64,000 bases of DNA from the NCBI GenBank assembly GCA_963977415.1, contig CAXBOS010000003.1, forward strand, positions 62,001 through 126,000. The letters are read 5' to 3'. Source of the DNA: Croceimicrobium sp963977415. GTDB lineage: Bacteria > Bacteroidota > Bacteroidia > Flavobacteriales > Schleiferiaceae. Under the pieces are notes generated by a model, which saw nothing but the letters and a program-made list of their open reading frames with translations, was not told where the DNA came from and did not search any database. Made by a program: the position numbers and the translations under genes. This document shows, in pieces, positions 1-9,286 of this stretch (its first letter is position 1; every line of letters starts with the position of its first letter).

Positions 1-1
1 A

Positions 2-1912
2 ATAGCAGGAGTTTTTAAAGCTTACGCAGATGGCTATAATTATTTATTAAAGCAACAAAATGAAGCGCAAAAAGCGCCCGAATTTCACCTTTTAGGTTTC
101 GACCCCAGCCCGATGGAACCGTATACGCCCATTATGTTGGTTCGCTATATGGACAAGGTTTTAAACTACAGTGAGAATGACCTTAAATTTAGTGCCTTAA
201 AAAAGCATCTTTCGCAAAGTCTAATTGATTATTACTACCCACTGCAAAGCGATTTAGCTTTCCCGATCTATCCCGAATTAAGCAATATTGATAGCCTCGA
301 TCCACAGGCAAGTATAATTCCTTACACCTCGCCAAGCGACTTTCCAAAGGCCGAAACCCGCACCGGCGGCAACAATGAAGTTGGCTCTAATAACTGGGCC
401 GTGGCGGCCGAGAAAAGTGCCACCGGTAACGCTTTTCTTTGCAACGACACTCACCTTCCCCTCGATTTACCTGGCACTTGGTACGAAGTACATCAAGTGG
501 TTAATGGCCAAGTCTGTCATGGTTTCAGTATTCCAGGATCACCCATGGTTATCTCGGGTTATACCGATAAAGTGGCTTGGGGAATGACCAATGCCACTTG
601 GGACTTGACAGAATTTTATAAGCTCGAAACCAACGATAAAAATCAATATAAACTCGACGGGCAGTGGGAAGAACTGGAAGCTTCTACGGTTAAAATCCCC
701 GTTAAAGGCCAAGAAGATTTTGATTACACTTATTTCAATTCCTATTTCGGTCCCGCCGATTATATGGAAGGTGAACTTTTGGCTACCCAGTGGGTAGGCG
801 AAAAATTCGAGCTCAACGAAATGAAAGCTTTTTTAGAAGTGCGTAATGCGAGTAGCGTGCAAGAGGCACATAAGGCTTTATTAGGCTTTGGTCATCCCGC
901 TCAAAACTTTGTTTTGGCAGATAATCAAGGAAATATTGGCATGGTAACCGCTGGCTATGCCCTTTTACATTCTCGCCCTCAACGTGGTATTAGCCTAGGA
1001 AACCGTAAAAGCAATTTAGCAAAATTCACCCATTTAGGAAATCGCCTAGTGGTTTTAGAACCAGGCAAGGGCTGGAACCATTCCGCCAACCAGCAACAGG
1101 TTAAAAGTGATTTCGCCCCTTATTTAAATAGCCTTTTCGCTCCTACTGCTAGAGGACGCAGAATTAGCACCATGCTGATGAGCGAGGACAAGATTGACCG
1201 TGAATATTTAAAGAAAATGCACGGTGATGTGGTCGATGGTGAATGGCCACTTTTAAAAACCATGATTTTGGAATCTGCTCCCGAATCTTTTCTTCCTTAT
1301 TTAAAAAATTGGGACGGTTCCTGCACTGTAAATAGTGAAGCGGCCACCATTTATAATGTTTTCAAAAGTGCTTTGAACGATACTATTTCCAAGCGACTAT
1401 TAGATAAATTCGACTTCTTGCCCCAGCAAGAGCAATTGCTTTATTTGGTAAATCACAAATTGCCACTCCCCTTGCCCAATGGCAGACAAATAGATTATAC
1501 CGAGCTCGTACAAAGTGTTTGGGCGGGAACTATTAACTACCTAGGCGATTATTATGGCTTCAATCCCAAATTATGGGAATATGGTAAGTACCATCAAATT
1601 TACTTCCGCCACCTAACGCGCCTGCGTCCTTTTAACTATCAGGCCTTCCCCGCTCAAGGCAGTCCGCATAGTATTAATGTTTCCACCAACTTACCCGGTA
1701 CACATGGCCCTTCCATGCGTTCGCTTATTGAGCTACGTCCTAATGAAGCACCTATCGGAGAAACGGTAATTGCAGGCGGACAAAGCGGTCTCCCTAGTCA
1801 TAAACACTATACCGATCAAATAGAACCTTGGTATAAGGTAGAGTACTTCCCAATCGAATGGGTTAAGAGTGAAAGTGATAAAAAATGGGCCTTCCAATAT
1901 AAATTCAAGTAA
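2..1912 (+). CDS. Penicillin acylase family protein (5' truncated by window edge)
   Basis: Ntn-hydrolase of the penicillin amidase (S45) family, which cleaves amide bonds of acylated substrates and matures by self-cleavage into A and B chains. The reading frame is open from base 2, and the residues before the first ATG (113) continue the family's A-chain sequence (AYADGYNYLL, then LLGFDPSPMEPYTPIMLVRY), so the gene starts outside the window. The B chain begins at the Ser codon at 386 in the context GSNNWAV, the expected N-terminal nucleophile after cleavage. The C-terminal GGQSGLPSHKHYTDQIEPW resembles the conserved GQSG..SPHY end of the family. The 636 visible residues suggest that about 100-150 are missing. 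A small membrane protein gene starts 1 base after its stop. The true substrate is unknown; quorum-signal or peptide amide hydrolysis are both possible. Confidence 0.92.
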   Translation: MAGVFKAYADGYNYLLKQQNEAQKAPEFHLLGFDPSPMEPYTPIMLVRYMDKVLNYSENDLKFSALKKHLSQSLIDYYYPLQSDLAFPIYPELSNIDSLDPQASIIPYTSPSDFPKAETRTGGNNEVGSNNWAVAAEKSATGNAFLCNDTHLPLDLPGTWYEVHQVVNGQVCHGFSIPGSPMVISGYTDKVAWGMTNATWDLTEFYKLETNDKNQYKLDGQWEELEASTVKIPVKGQEDFDYTYFNSYFGPADYMEGELLATQWVGEKFELNEMKAFLEVRNASSVQEAHKALLGFGHPAQNFVLADNQGNIGMVTAGYALLHSRPQRGISLGNRKSNLAKFTHLGNRLVVLEPGKGWNHSANQQQVKSDFAPYLNSLFAPTARGRRISTMLMSEDKIDREYLKKMHGDVVDGEWPLLKTMILESAPESFLPYLKNWDGSCTVNSEAATIYNVFKSALNDTISKRLLDKFDFLPQQEQLLYLVNHKLPLPLPNGRQIDYTELVQSVWAGTINYLGDYYGFNPKLWEYGKYHQIYFRHLTRLRPFNYQAFPAQGSPHSINVSTNLPGTHGPSMRSLIELRPNEAPIGETVIAGGQSGLPSHKHYTDQIEPWYKVEYFPIEWVKSESDKKWAFQYKFK

Positions 1913-1913
1913 A

Positions 1914-2336
1914 ATGAAAAGTCAATACCGCTATAGTTTCTTGCATTTCAGCTTATTCGTTGGTGCTTTAATATTGGAAAATGGCTTGATCTTTTTCGCC
2001 TTTGCTATTGCTTCAGGTTTAGTGCCCCGCTTCAAATATCGTTTTGGCTATTATACTTTTATAGCAGCCCTAGCTATGGTTTTAGCTTTCTTCTTAAATC
2101 CAAACTACCAACCGCTTTTAAAGATGTTTAATCAAGTTTTGGAATTGCGCACGATTTCTTTAAGCACCCTTATTGCCATTGTAAGTACCCTTACCCTTGG
2201 CTTATTAGCGCGCGCGAGCAATGAATTGCTATTTATAATTGCCCCGCCAAAAGTGAAGACGGTAGATGATGAGGAGGATTTTAACGAAGACTTCGATGAG
2301 GACTTTGAAGATGATGAAGATTTCGCAAAGGCCTAA
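1914..2336 (+). CDS. Small membrane protein with acidic C-terminal tail
   Basis: A 140-residue protein not recognised as a named family. I start it at the ATG at 1914, one base after the acylase stop. The in-frame ATG at 1869 lies inside the acylase and would add only a polar stretch. It has about four hydrophobic segments (around residues 8-28, 38-55, 70-80 and 85-105), then a strongly acidic tail of roughly 25 residues made mostly of Asp, Glu and Phe. The tight spacing suggests translational coupling to the acylase. Confidence 0.7.
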   Translation: MKSQYRYSFLHFSLFVGALILENGLIFFAFAIASGLVPRFKYRFGYYTFIAALAMVLAFFLNPNYQPLLKMFNQVLELRTISLSTLIAIVSTLTLGLLARASNELLFIIAPPKVKTVDDEEDFNEDFDEDFEDDEDFAKA

Positions 2337-2366
2337 GGGTAATCGATAACAAGAAGATTAAAATTC

Positions 2367-4685
2367 CTAATCGGAATAATTAAAAGAGAACCCTAATCCT
2401 ACATAATAACGTAGCTGCCAATCTATATTATTCGTGCTTAAGCCCACGGATATAGGCCCAAAAAAGGTGCGTAATGTCGTTTCCAAGCCCATCCCTAAAA
2501 GGAGATTGAAGTTATTGCTCCGTTCGCCTCCTAGCATTAAAGCCCATTCATCTAATGGCAAGTAATTGTTATAGGCCAGGCCATTTATCCCCGCCCGTAC
2601 AAAGAGATTTTTGCCTATTAAATGCTGACTTTGCATACCTACTAAACCAAAATTGGAAGTGGTAATTTCACCAAACTGTAGGCCTAAAACGCGGATATCC
2701 CGAATGTCAACTCTTTGCATCCCACCTAGCCTAAAATTCTGTACGATAGCATTTTCTTCACCCAATCCTAAACTTAAACCAAAGGCCGCGTAGGGGTTTA
2801 ATTGCCAGTTGGTTCGTAGTGATTTATACTTACGTATCGTCCACATAATATCGCTGTAAAACCCTGGATTATAAAAGTCTGCAAGCTCATTTAACTGCGC
2901 TTCGCTTAAAGTTACCACTCCCGAAGAGCCTAAAATCTCAAGGGCAACAGAATCCACCCCTTCATTCAAGCGCACCGACAAATTTGTTCCTAAATAACTG
3001 TTTAAAATAACAAGCGACTCCCCTCCTTTTGTTGGGAAATTTCTATCGTTTAAATCATTAGAGGTATGTGTAAATCGTAGGCCGTAATTGCGTTGAGTAG
3101 AACCGCGTAAACCTTCATTTACATTGTTCCCTACGCGTAAACGCGATAAACTACTCTCAAAGAAAATCCCTACGCCGTAGCTCTCTTTTAAAGATTGGGT
3201 GGTTAAAAAATTAGCACTTAAACGGTGGGTATAAGAAATAGAAATATCGCTTAAAACGCCTTCCTCATAGGTCGGTAATTGAAGGGCACCATAGTCGTAA
3301 CGAAAGTTAAAAGCTAAACGCTTATTCTGACGCAGGTACTTGTAATAGTCGAAACGAAAACGCGGATTACGCGAAATATCGAGGGCAAAAATACTGCGCG
3401 ACTCACTCCCTAATAATTCACGCGTGGTATAATTTAGGGTTATTCCTGCCGAAAAAATATTATCGGCATGCAAAGACGCGAAAATATTGGACTGCGATTT
3501 CTCCTTCATTTTTAGACGCAGGGTATTCTTGCCATTATGATTAATTATTTCATAATCTATATTCAAAAAGCCATTAATCCCATATACCCGTCTAATACCT
3601 AATTCTAAGTCGTCCCGCGTAATAAATTGCTCGATACTAATATTAAGCTTGCGCAAGATTAGGTCATCCGAAAAAATGGTATTTCCCCTAATATCGATGC
3701 TATCAATTTTTAATACTGTATTAATTTCTCCCATAGAAAAAGGCTGCCGCTGCATGCCAATCTGCTTGGCTAATTGCTCAAAGGCCCCTTTATAATGCTG
3801 TCCTGTGCTATCGCCAATCCTTAAAATTTCCTCCGCATCTAAAAAGCTGGCAGCATTATAACTATCTAAAGGTGGTTCTATGTAAATATTACAAAGCTGC
3901 ATTTGTCCATCCAACTTTTGGGTAGAAGGAATCATCGATAAGCTCATCAAAATATCAGGCATGGAACGAGGTAAATCCTTCTGCAAGTTGGTCCCCACAT
4001 TTACGCCAATAATATAATCCGCACCCATGGCTTTTACTACTTCAGCAGGAAAATTATTCAAAACACCTCCGTCTACCAGCAAGGTACTATCTCTATCTAT
4101 TGCCGTAAATGCTGTAGGAATAGCCATACTTGCTCTTAAAGCCGCCGGCAAAGATCCCTCGCTAAAAATCACACTCTCCCCTGCTCCAACATTGGTCGCC
4201 AAACAACGAAAAGGAATGGGGAAATCATCAAAACTCTCATATTTCACTGCGGGCCAAAGATTATAATGCATAATTTCACTCAACATTTGCCCACGAATTA
4301 GCCCTGAGCCAATCTGAATAGTATAGCCTTTAATGGGGAAACCAAGCAAATAGCGATCGTAATATTCTTTTTCTTCAAAAGCGATATAATTCAAGGGCAC
4401 GGAGTTCGACAAAACCTGATCCCAATCTACCCTGCGAATAATGCTATCAATTTCATGGGCCGAATAGCCCAAGGCGTACAAACCGCCCACTATGGCTCCC
4501 ATACTGGTACCTGCAATATAATCGGGCCGCAAACCTGCTTCCTCCATCGCTTTAATCACTCCAATATGCGCCATACCCTTTGCGCCACCGCCGCTCAAAA
4601 CCAATCCCAACTTGGGTGTTTTTTGTGCGCTTAAAGCAGATGCGAAAGCTAAAATGAGTACAAGCTGATACCAAAACTTCTGCAT
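2367..4685 (-). CDS. Patatin-like phospholipase fused to Omp85-type beta-barrel
   Basis: 772 residues with a signal peptide (1-20, ending ALSAQ). The patatin domain follows: oxyanion loop SGGGAKG at 31-37, nucleophile Ser61 in GTSMG, and catalytic Asp205 in DGG, a Ser-Asp dyad typical of RssA/PlpD-type lipid acyl hydrolases. Residues around 325-395 look like one POTRA-like module (SIDIRGNTIFSDDLI is characteristic). The rest (about 400-772) is a C-terminal Omp85/BamA-like barrel rich in alternating aromatic strands and ending in GLGFSFNYSD. This matches the PlpD type Vd autotransporter architecture, so the enzyme should be carried to or through the outer membrane. It is transcribed alone, divergent from the neighbouring exonuclease-family gene. 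Confidence 0.93.
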   Translation of the reverse strand: MQKFWYQLVLILAFASALSAQKTPKLGLVLSGGGAKGMAHIGVIKAMEEAGLRPDYIAGTSMGAIVGGLYALGYSAHEIDSIIRRVDWDQVLSNSVPLNYIAFEEKEYYDRYLLGFPIKGYTIQIGSGLIRGQMLSEIMHYNLWPAVKYESFDDFPIPFRCLATNVGAGESVIFSEGSLPAALRASMAIPTAFTAIDRDSTLLVDGGVLNNFPAEVVKAMGADYIIGVNVGTNLQKDLPRSMPDILMSLSMIPSTQKLDGQMQLCNIYIEPPLDSYNAASFLDAEEILRIGDSTGQHYKGAFEQLAKQIGMQRQPFSMGEINTVLKIDSIDIRGNTIFSDDLILRKLNISIEQFITRDDLELGIRRVYGINGFLNIDYEIINHNGKNTLRLKMKEKSQSNIFASLHADNIFSAGITLNYTTRELLGSESRSIFALDISRNPRFRFDYYKYLRQNKRLAFNFRYDYGALQLPTYEEGVLSDISISYTHRLSANFLTTQSLKESYGVGIFFESSLSRLRVGNNVNEGLRGSTQRNYGLRFTHTSNDLNDRNFPTKGGESLVILNSYLGTNLSVRLNEGVDSVALEILGSSGVVTLSEAQLNELADFYNPGFYSDIMWTIRKYKSLRTNWQLNPYAAFGLSLGLGEENAIVQNFRLGGMQRVDIRDIRVLGLQFGEITTSNFGLVGMQSQHLIGKNLFVRAGINGLAYNNYLPLDEWALMLGGERSNNFNLLLGMGLETTLRTFFGPISVGLSTNNIDWQLRYYVGLGFSFNYSD

Positions 4686-4753
4686 AGAAGAGGAAACCTT
4701 TATTGGACAGATAAATTAATAGTAATTATCCATCTCCGCAAAGGTGATTCTTT

Positions 4754-4761
4754 TAATTTCG
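4754..4761 (+). promoter_or_regulatory. Candidate Bacteroidota -7 promoter element (TAATTTCG)
   Basis: Matches the Bacteroidota -7 consensus TAnnTTTG with one change. It lies 14 bases before the ATG of the secreted exonuclease-family gene. It was read by eye only. Confidence 0.4.
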
Positions 4762-4775
4762 CTGCCAAAGGAATA

Positions 4776-5756
4776 ATGATGCATCCAAAAATTTATCTTC
4801 TATTTTTCGCCCTAGCCACTTTGCAAGTCCAGGCCCAAGATTATTCTCAAGGCTTAAAAAGCCCTGCTAACCCCTATGCGGTTTTCCCCGTAAAACACAG
4901 TTTTAATACCGGCGACACATTACGCGTAGTAACTTGGAATGTAGAACATTTAGTTGATAGCATCGATGATCCTTATGTAAACAATCGCATGGAAAATGCC
5001 GCCGAAGTAAAAGCAGAAAAAATGCAACTTCTCGCTCTCGGACTAGCCTCCATGAATGCCGATGTGGTGGTTTTCGAAGAAGCCGAAAGTGCCAATGCGG
5101 TGCAAGCTTTGCGCGATGCCTACTTCCCTACTTTGGGTTATCAATACATTGCGGATGCACGCAGCCGTAACTGGTATCAAAATGTGGTAATTATGAGCAA
5201 GTTACCCCTTGGCGAAATCACAAGTTATGGCAATGTTCACACGCCCGTGGCCTTTACAGAAGATGGGCAGGAAAAACTGCAAAGCCAAGATTATATCAAT
5301 ACCCGCATGTGGTCTTGCGAAGTTTTGGTGAATGAAGCCTACTACTTAAATATTACCGGTCTTCACTTAAAGGCTGGGCCAAAAGACCGCGATAAAGCTA
5401 TGCGTTTGGGGCAGATACGTTTCCTGAAAAGTGCCCTCGAAAAACAAGTTCGCGCCAATAAAAAGGCGAAACTTTTGGTCCTGGGCGACCTCAACAGCTT
5501 TAGCGATAGCGAAGAAATATCAACTCTACTTAATTTCGGATCCAAGAAAGTTCGTCTCTTCGATCCATTGCCTAGCGATGTATTTACTCATCCCGCCGAT
5601 GCACCTAGCCGTCGCCTCGATTACATCCTTTATAATAAAAATCTGGCGCCTGATATCATTCCCAATTCTTGTCGAGTAGCTCCTTTCTTTAGCCCGCAAG
5701 AAATGCGCGTGATTAGCGATCACCTGCCTTTACAAATTGATATTTTGGTAAAGTAA
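4776..5756 (+). CDS. Secreted endonuclease/exonuclease/phosphatase family protein
   Basis: 326 residues with a signal peptide (about 1-20, LQVQAQ). The EEP fold signatures are in order: VVTWNVEHLV at 51-60 (metal-side Asn55), FEEAES around 100 (catalytic Glu), LGDLNS around 243, SRRLDYILYN near 285 and the terminal SDHLPL around 316 (catalytic His). Members hydrolyse phosphodiester or phosphomonoester bonds in nucleic acids or lipids. An extracellular or periplasmic nuclease is plausible, since the protein is exported, but the substrate cannot be told. It is convergent with the LamG gene downstream. Confidence 0.9.
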   Translation: MMHPKIYLLFFALATLQVQAQDYSQGLKSPANPYAVFPVKHSFNTGDTLRVVTWNVEHLVDSIDDPYVNNRMENAAEVKAEKMQLLALGLASMNADVVVFEEAESANAVQALRDAYFPTLGYQYIADARSRNWYQNVVIMSKLPLGEITSYGNVHTPVAFTEDGQEKLQSQDYINTRMWSCEVLVNEAYYLNITGLHLKAGPKDRDKAMRLGQIRFLKSALEKQVRANKKAKLLVLGDLNSFSDSEEISTLLNFGSKKVRLFDPLPSDVFTHPADAPSRRLDYILYNKNLAPDIIPNSCRVAPFFSPQEMRVISDHLPLQIDILVK

Positions 5757-5774
5757 TTAGCGCTTTCTAAAGCT

Positions 5775-7292
5775 TTAGCGTACTTGAATTAATTCATAAT
5801 TCGTCAAGCCTACTGTGTAAAAGAAGTAATTCCCTTGCGGTAGATGAGATAAATCAAGCGTAGTGTTTTTACTGTTAAAAACGCCTTCCTTAATAATTTG
5901 TCCCTGAGAATTGGCGATAAAATAATTCTCATTTATTAAATCGTCGATTACCTCAACTTGCACTAAACCTTTAGTGGGATTAGGATACACCTGTAATTTC
6001 GTATCCTTCAATTCGCTTACACCGACATTATTGGTTATTGTTAAACTAGCCGGCTGTGATGTGTCGCGACACACACCCGAACTCACCACACAACGGTAAT
6101 TCTTGGCATTAAAAATCATGGCCGCACTTTGTAAAATCAAGGTATCATCTTGTGCTCCAGCGTAAAAGGAATTGTTGGCAATATCGATAAAACTCGTCGC
6201 AGTACTTACCTGCCATTGAAAAGTAGCATTAGGATCATTGGAGGCCACACTAAATTTGGCCGTAGAATTTATTACGGTATTAACCGATAATGGCTGTGCA
6301 TTAATAGCGCCACAAACAAATAAACTCACCACATCACTGGTATCGCTACATGAGCCACCGTCACCAATAGCGCAGCGAAAGGTGTAACCGTCCATAGCAA
6401 AACTTGCATTACTAATGGTAAGGGTGTCGCTAGTTACCCCTTGAAAAATAGCATTGTTTGTAAGGTTTTGAAAAGTACCATTACTATCTATTTGCCACTG
6501 ATAATTTAATCCTGTAGTACTTACATCTACTCCGAACTGAGCCGTGGCACCCACGCTAACCGAATCATTTTGAGGTTGTGAAACTACCGCCACATTACAA
6601 CCTAAATACAAATCTGTAATTTCTGCTTGGCTTAATGCACGACTCCAAATACCTAAATCATCAATCTTTCCCGCATAGTAATTACCTCCATGACTGCGCC
6701 CAACTCTTAAAGGCAAGGCCGACTGAACACTACCGGTATTACCAAAAGTAGCGCTCGTTACAAACTGGCCGTTTTTATAAACCTTCATGGTACCATTTTC
6801 ATAAGTGCCTAAAAAGTGTTCCCATTGATTAACGTTATAAGTACTATTGGCCCAAGACCAGGCCGAACCTTGTTTGTTGGTTCCATAATTTATACTTCCT
6901 GAGGCAGAAGATTGAAAAAGCCAAATAAAGTATCCACTTGCACTCGATGATTGCATGACCGCAATTCCATATTGATTGCTGGTTTTCTGTGTCCAAAATG
7001 AAACCGTAAAAGAATCGGTTTGCGCAAACGAAAAACTAGGACTATTTACCAGCAGGTATTGATCTACCCCATTAAAATTATAAGCCGAATTAGCATTTCC
7101 GTCGCGATCTGCCGTAAGGCTAGCTCCGCCTGTATTCGTGAAGTTATTGCCATTACCACTTAGATCATTGGCATTACCACTAAAACTCCACCATGCTTCC
7201 AAACCTTGCGTGGGTACGATAGATGGTACCTGAGCCAAAACACTAAGACTGAAAACCAGCGCTAGACTAAGCGTGAAAACTAACTTTTGCAT
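5775..7292 (-). CDS. LamG-domain protein with Ig-like repeats and T9SS sorting domain
   Basis: Secreted protein of 505 residues. I place the start at 7292 (MQKLVFTLSLALVFSLSVLA, a clear signal peptide). The in-frame ATG at 7415 would add 41 residues with no signal character. Residues about 25-235 form a LamG/concanavalin-like domain (GLEAWWSFSGNANDLSGNGN near the N-terminus, IDDLGIWSRALSQAEI at its end). Two Ig-like repeats with Cys pairs follow (about 240-325 and 330-415). The last 75 residues are a type A T9SS sorting domain (VYPNPTKG, then LDLSHLPQGNYF). Such proteins are exported through T9SS and attached to or released from the cell surface. Binding of glycans is likely, but the ligand is unknown. 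Confidence 0.88.
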   Translation of the reverse strand: MQKLVFTLSLALVFSLSVLAQVPSIVPTQGLEAWWSFSGNANDLSGNGNNFTNTGGASLTADRDGNANSAYNFNGVDQYLLVNSPSFSFAQTDSFTVSFWTQKTSNQYGIAVMQSSSASGYFIWLFQSSASGSINYGTNKQGSAWSWANSTYNVNQWEHFLGTYENGTMKVYKNGQFVTSATFGNTGSVQSALPLRVGRSHGGNYYAGKIDDLGIWSRALSQAEITDLYLGCNVAVVSQPQNDSVSVGATAQFGVDVSTTGLNYQWQIDSNGTFQNLTNNAIFQGVTSDTLTISNASFAMDGYTFRCAIGDGGSCSDTSDVVSLFVCGAINAQPLSVNTVINSTAKFSVASNDPNATFQWQVSTATSFIDIANNSFYAGAQDDTLILQSAAMIFNAKNYRCVVSSGVCRDTSQPASLTITNNVGVSELKDTKLQVYPNPTKGLVQVEVIDDLINENYFIANSQGQIIKEGVFNSKNTTLDLSHLPQGNYFFYTVGLTNYELIQVR

Positions 7293-7728
7293 GAAATTGG
7301 TTAAATTAAATTTAGGCCTACCCGCCATTAAATCTCTAAGCAGTACACCAAGGAGCAATTTAGAGAAAATATTTGTTCTAGAATTAGTTTCCATTGTGAT
7401 GCTATTAAATGGCATAGCTCAAGGGCACGACAAAGGTTAAAGCTAGCTTTAGGCGTAAAATTATAGTCTCAGATTTTCAAGAAAATGCAAGCTTTGAAAG
7501 CTTTAATCTCTTAAAAACGAATGCACTATTGTATTGCCCAATCTAACTGGTGACCATCTGCTTAATCTGCTATAACCCGCGATCTACTTGAGATAATAAT
7601 GGCTAAGGAAAACCCAAAGGACAAATGCAAGGCAGTGCATCTCTTCAATAATTACAACCCTATCTCCCCTCGAAGAAATACCCATAACTACTAACCGCAC
7701 ACCAATCTCAGTACTAAGTACTCTGTAC
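7293..7728. other. Intergenic stretch with an AGTACT-type palindromic repeat
   Basis: No gene is supported here. Bases 7710-7736 carry interleaved AGTACT/GTACT units (AGTACTAAGTACT, then TGTACTCAATACT). Similar degenerate AGTACTnAGTACT stretches occur between genes in many Bacteroidota genomes (recalled, not searched). The repeat contains the stop codon of the adjacent truncated RluA-associated gene. The remaining sequence shows no structure I can name. Confidence 0.6.
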
Positions 7729-8526
7729 TCAATACTTTTTCACACACTCCCCCACCATATACCCTAAAATCGGGCGGCATTTATTCTCACAGGCAGGATA
7801 ATAGTGGCGATGAATCCGCTCGAGCGGACGAGCATTTTTTCCCCACCAAAATTCAGCAATGGCTAAGGCCTTCATATCATGCTTAAAGGCATAGTGAAAA
7901 AGTTTGGGAGCCGCACATTCCCCTGCTCCCGAAGGTGGTTTCATGCCATTGTAGTCGGCAAAAATATCTAGCAAATTCTTTTCCTCTCCCGCGCCATTAA
8001 GAAAGTTATAATTACGAAAAAGCTCTTCTTGCAAAGCCTGCGACTTCTCTTTACGCATCTGCCGAAGAGCGAGAGCCAACTCTTGAGACTCGGCCTCAGC
8101 TTTTGCTTCCAGGCTTATAATTTGCTTGCCTAAAGCCCCTAACTCAAGCATGCCTTTGGTAACAAAATGATTATTGGTACTTACATCAAATAAAGAGGGT
8201 ACGAAAATACGGGGTTGAGATGGGCCTGTGAATTTCCCTGAAAAAGTAGCTAAATATCCTAATCGTCCATCCTTGTTTTCTACAACCAAAACCCCAAACA
8301 TCTTACCTTTCACTCGACCCTCTTTTGCGGTACCAAAACCAAAGTTTTGCTCCCAATTTCCCTGCTGAGCTTCTATATAATTGCATAAATCCGCCACTGC
8401 AATTTTGCATATTTCAGGCGGATCCAAGCCAAAGGGATCATTAAGTTGTGACGGTATTAGACTAGCTAACTCTTCTCCCGCAAGGGGAACAAAAAAAGGA
8501 TCAGTCGCTTGATTAGCCATGCGCAA
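7729..8526 (-). CDS. Orphan N-terminal domain of RluA-type pseudouridine synthase
   Basis: 265 residues resembling the N-terminal extension of a group of long RluA-family pseudouridine synthases: FGVLVVENKDGRLGYLATFSG around 90-110, a coiled coil rich in Glu/Lys/Gln around 140-175, then GAGECAAPKLFHYAF and IAEFWWGKN, and the Cys-containing YPACENKCRPILGYM near the end. The catalytic pseudouridine synthase domain (HRLD motif) that normally follows is absent. The protein ends GECVKKY, with the stop codon inside an AGTACT-type repeat. Either this is a free-standing domain family, or the catalytic part was lost when repeat DNA inserted or recombined. The start could also be Met3. Confidence 0.65.
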   Translation of the reverse strand: MRMANQATDPFFVPLAGEELASLIPSQLNDPFGLDPPEICKIAVADLCNYIEAQQGNWEQNFGFGTAKEGRVKGKMFGVLVVENKDGRLGYLATFSGKFTGPSQPRIFVPSLFDVSTNNHFVTKGMLELGALGKQIISLEAKAEAESQELALALRQMRKEKSQALQEELFRNYNFLNGAGEEKNLLDIFADYNGMKPPSGAGECAAPKLFHYAFKHDMKALAIAEFWWGKNARPLERIHRHYYPACENKCRPILGYMVGECVKKY

Positions 8527-8556
8527 ATTAGACTAGCTTTAGCTTTAGCCTTGGTT

Positions 8557-9207
8557 TTAAATATAAAGGTAAATACCCACGAAATGGCAAATGCTACCCC
8601 CCAATACCAATAGATGCCACACCGAGTGACTGAACCGCATCTTGCGCAAGCTGAAAAATACTGTACCCAAGGTATAGCAGGCACCACCGGCAAAAATCCA
8701 CACTAATAATTCGCTCGGGGCAGATGCGAATAATGGTTTTAAAGCAAAAACAATTAACCAGCCCATTAAAAGGTAAATGGCAAGGGATAGCTTTTTATAT
8801 TTCCCTAAAAAGAAAAGTTTATACACCACTCCAATTATTGCTAAAGCCCATACCGAGCTTAAAATGATCGTGCTCCATATACCTGGTAAAACGAAAAGCG
8901 CAATAGGCGTATAAGTACCAGCAATAAAGAGGTAAATCGCCGTATGATCGATTAGATGTAAGTAATATCGTCGGCTTTCCTTTGCGCGATACATACTGTG
9001 GTAAACCGTTGAGCTTACATAAGTCCACAACATGCTAAAGCCATAAAGCAGCGCGGCAATCCAGTAGGAAACATCACCTCTGTCGCTGGCTTTGCCCATT
9101 AATAAAACCAAAGCTGCCAAGGCAAAGGGGATACCGATACCGTGAGTAATTGCATTCCAAATCTCTTCTTTCGGACTCGCTAAAGGCGTGGGTGGACGCT
9201 GTTTCAT
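8557..9207 (-). CDS. Hemolysin III / PAQR family membrane protein
   Basis: 216 residues, seven predicted membrane helices. The PAQR/hemolysin III signature residues are present: EEIWNAITHGIG near 15-26, STVYHS around 68, HLIDHTAIYLFIAGTYTP around 84-101, and the C-terminal HSVWHLLVLGG with its paired His. In PAQR proteins these His, Ser and Asp residues bind zinc, consistent with a hydrolase-like site in the membrane. The cellular role in bacteria is unsettled and haemolysis is not implied. It lies 30 bases upstream of the RluA-domain gene on the same strand. Confidence 0.9.
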   Translation of the reverse strand: MKQRPPTPLASPKEEIWNAITHGIGIPFALAALVLLMGKASDRGDVSYWIAALLYGFSMLWTYVSSTVYHSMYRAKESRRYYLHLIDHTAIYLFIAGTYTPIALFVLPGIWSTIILSSVWALAIIGVVYKLFFLGKYKKLSLAIYLLMGWLIVFALKPLFASAPSELLVWIFAGGACYTLGTVFFSLRKMRFSHSVWHLLVLGGSICHFVGIYLYI

Positions 9208-9286
9208 AATCGCTGGGCACTTGGGTATTTAATTAAAAGGTAAGCTTCATTCAAAACTCCTTGCTGCAATTTTAAAATGTCTTAAA

